From Casuarius casuarius (taxonomy: Eukaryota > Chordata > Aves > Casuariiformes > Casuariidae): DNA of 64,000 bases. The stretch lies in NCBI GenBank assembly GCA_003342895.1, contig PTFA01000369.1, positions 186,001 to 250,000 on the forward strand. The letters are read 5' to 3'. Made by a program: the position numbers and the translations under genes. A model generated the notes under the pieces. It had not been told where the DNA came from. It saw only the letters and a program-made list of their open reading frames with translations, and ran no database searches. This document shows, piece after piece, positions 63,648 to 64,000 of this stretch. Each line of letters begins with the position of its first letter. Within the stretch, counting starts at the first letter, position 1.

Positions 63648-63882
63648 AGTTTCCACTTGTATTCACTTGCCTAAGAGCACACTAACAGGATCACAGACTG
63701 CAAGGATTTCCTGGACATGCTTTCTTCCCTATCCCAGACCCTGGAGGCATTTCTGTGGGTAATGGCAGGAAGGGGAAACTGCTCCTGGCTCCTCCAGGAT
63801 CTTGCTGCAGTCTTAGGAACATTTGGTTTGGTTTCTGTTATTAAGGCCAGTGCTTTGCCCACTGTTTAATTGCTACTTTCTA
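63648..63882 (+). mobile_element. Ancient MIR-type SINE, 3' half, interrupted
   Basis: CACTTGCCTAAGAGCACAC at the left resembles the MIR CTTGCCCAAGGTCACACAG block. GGCCAGTGCTTTGCCCACTG at the right resembles the MIR CCAGTGCCCTATCCACTAG end. Between them is about 100 bases more than expected, so there may be an insertion or two separate remnants. Assignment is tentative. Confidence 0.38.
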
Positions 63883-64000
63883 TTCAAAGGTCATAACTTC
63901 TATGCTTGTAACCTCATTCTCAGTGGAAGCAATGACTTCTCAATGTAGTAGTGCAAAAACATTGGCAGACTTCTTGCCTGCTTTACTAGGAAACTCTGTA

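Noticed and set aside
1..64000. CRISPR arrays, operons, rRNA or tRNA genes
   Set aside because: None seen. Repeats present are microsatellites and retroelements, and the sequence is vertebrate nuclear DNA.

Overview
This window reads as nuclear DNA from a sauropsid, most likely a bird. It is AT-rich and gene-poor, with short split exons flanked by GT/AG introns. Its recognisable repeats are three CR1 LINE fragments (one ending in the typical TGATTCTGTG tail), one probable solo endogenous-retrovirus LTR, and a few very old MIR-like SINE copies. Repeat density this low, with CR1 as the main young-looking element, fits a bird better than a turtle or crocodilian. The species cannot be named from the sequence.

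The only protein-coding gene I can support is the 3' part of ALKAL1 (FAM150A, augmentor-beta), on the + strand. ALKAL1 is a secreted ligand of the receptor tyrosine kinases ALK and LTK. Three coding exons (29448-29501, 34219-34299, 36303-36367) join in phase. They encode about 65 residues, which is the whole C-terminal augmentor domain with its four cysteines, ending at TAG 36365-36367. A consensus donor 12 bases past the stop and a strong acceptor at 39444-39445 suggest a separate 3'UTR exon (39446 to about 40125) with two AATAAA signals. The signal-peptide and variable N-terminal exon(s) were not found. They lie upstream of the window or are unrecognised in the first 29 kb.

Layout: 1-12.8 kb is unassigned and carries a C2H2 zinc-finger fossil near its left edge (237-329, minus) and a 32-bp tandem duplication (2488-2551). 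CR1 copy 1 is at 12.84-14.02 kb (+). From 14.0 to 29.4 kb I see nothing coding, only a MIR-like SINE (25.47-25.69 kb) and simple repeats. ALKAL1 exons and introns fill 29.4-40.1 kb, with CR1 copy 2 antisense inside one intron (32.47-33.65 kb). From 40.1 to 64 kb the sequence is probably intergenic or regulatory. It holds a second MIR-like copy (42.7 kb), a weak terminal-exon candidate (49527-49595), a 656-bp solo LTR with a 5-bp target duplication (49893-50548), a CR1 fragment truncated at both ends (59.03-59.33 kb) and a third MIR-like piece (63.65-63.88 kb).

Other open frames up to about 170 codons look like chance frames in AT-rich DNA. I found no clearly new biological system. The best leads are the ALKAL1 gene structure (3'UTR intron, missing 5' exons), the solo LTR close to a possible exon, the stop codon shared by two CR1 copies, and the zinc-finger fossil.
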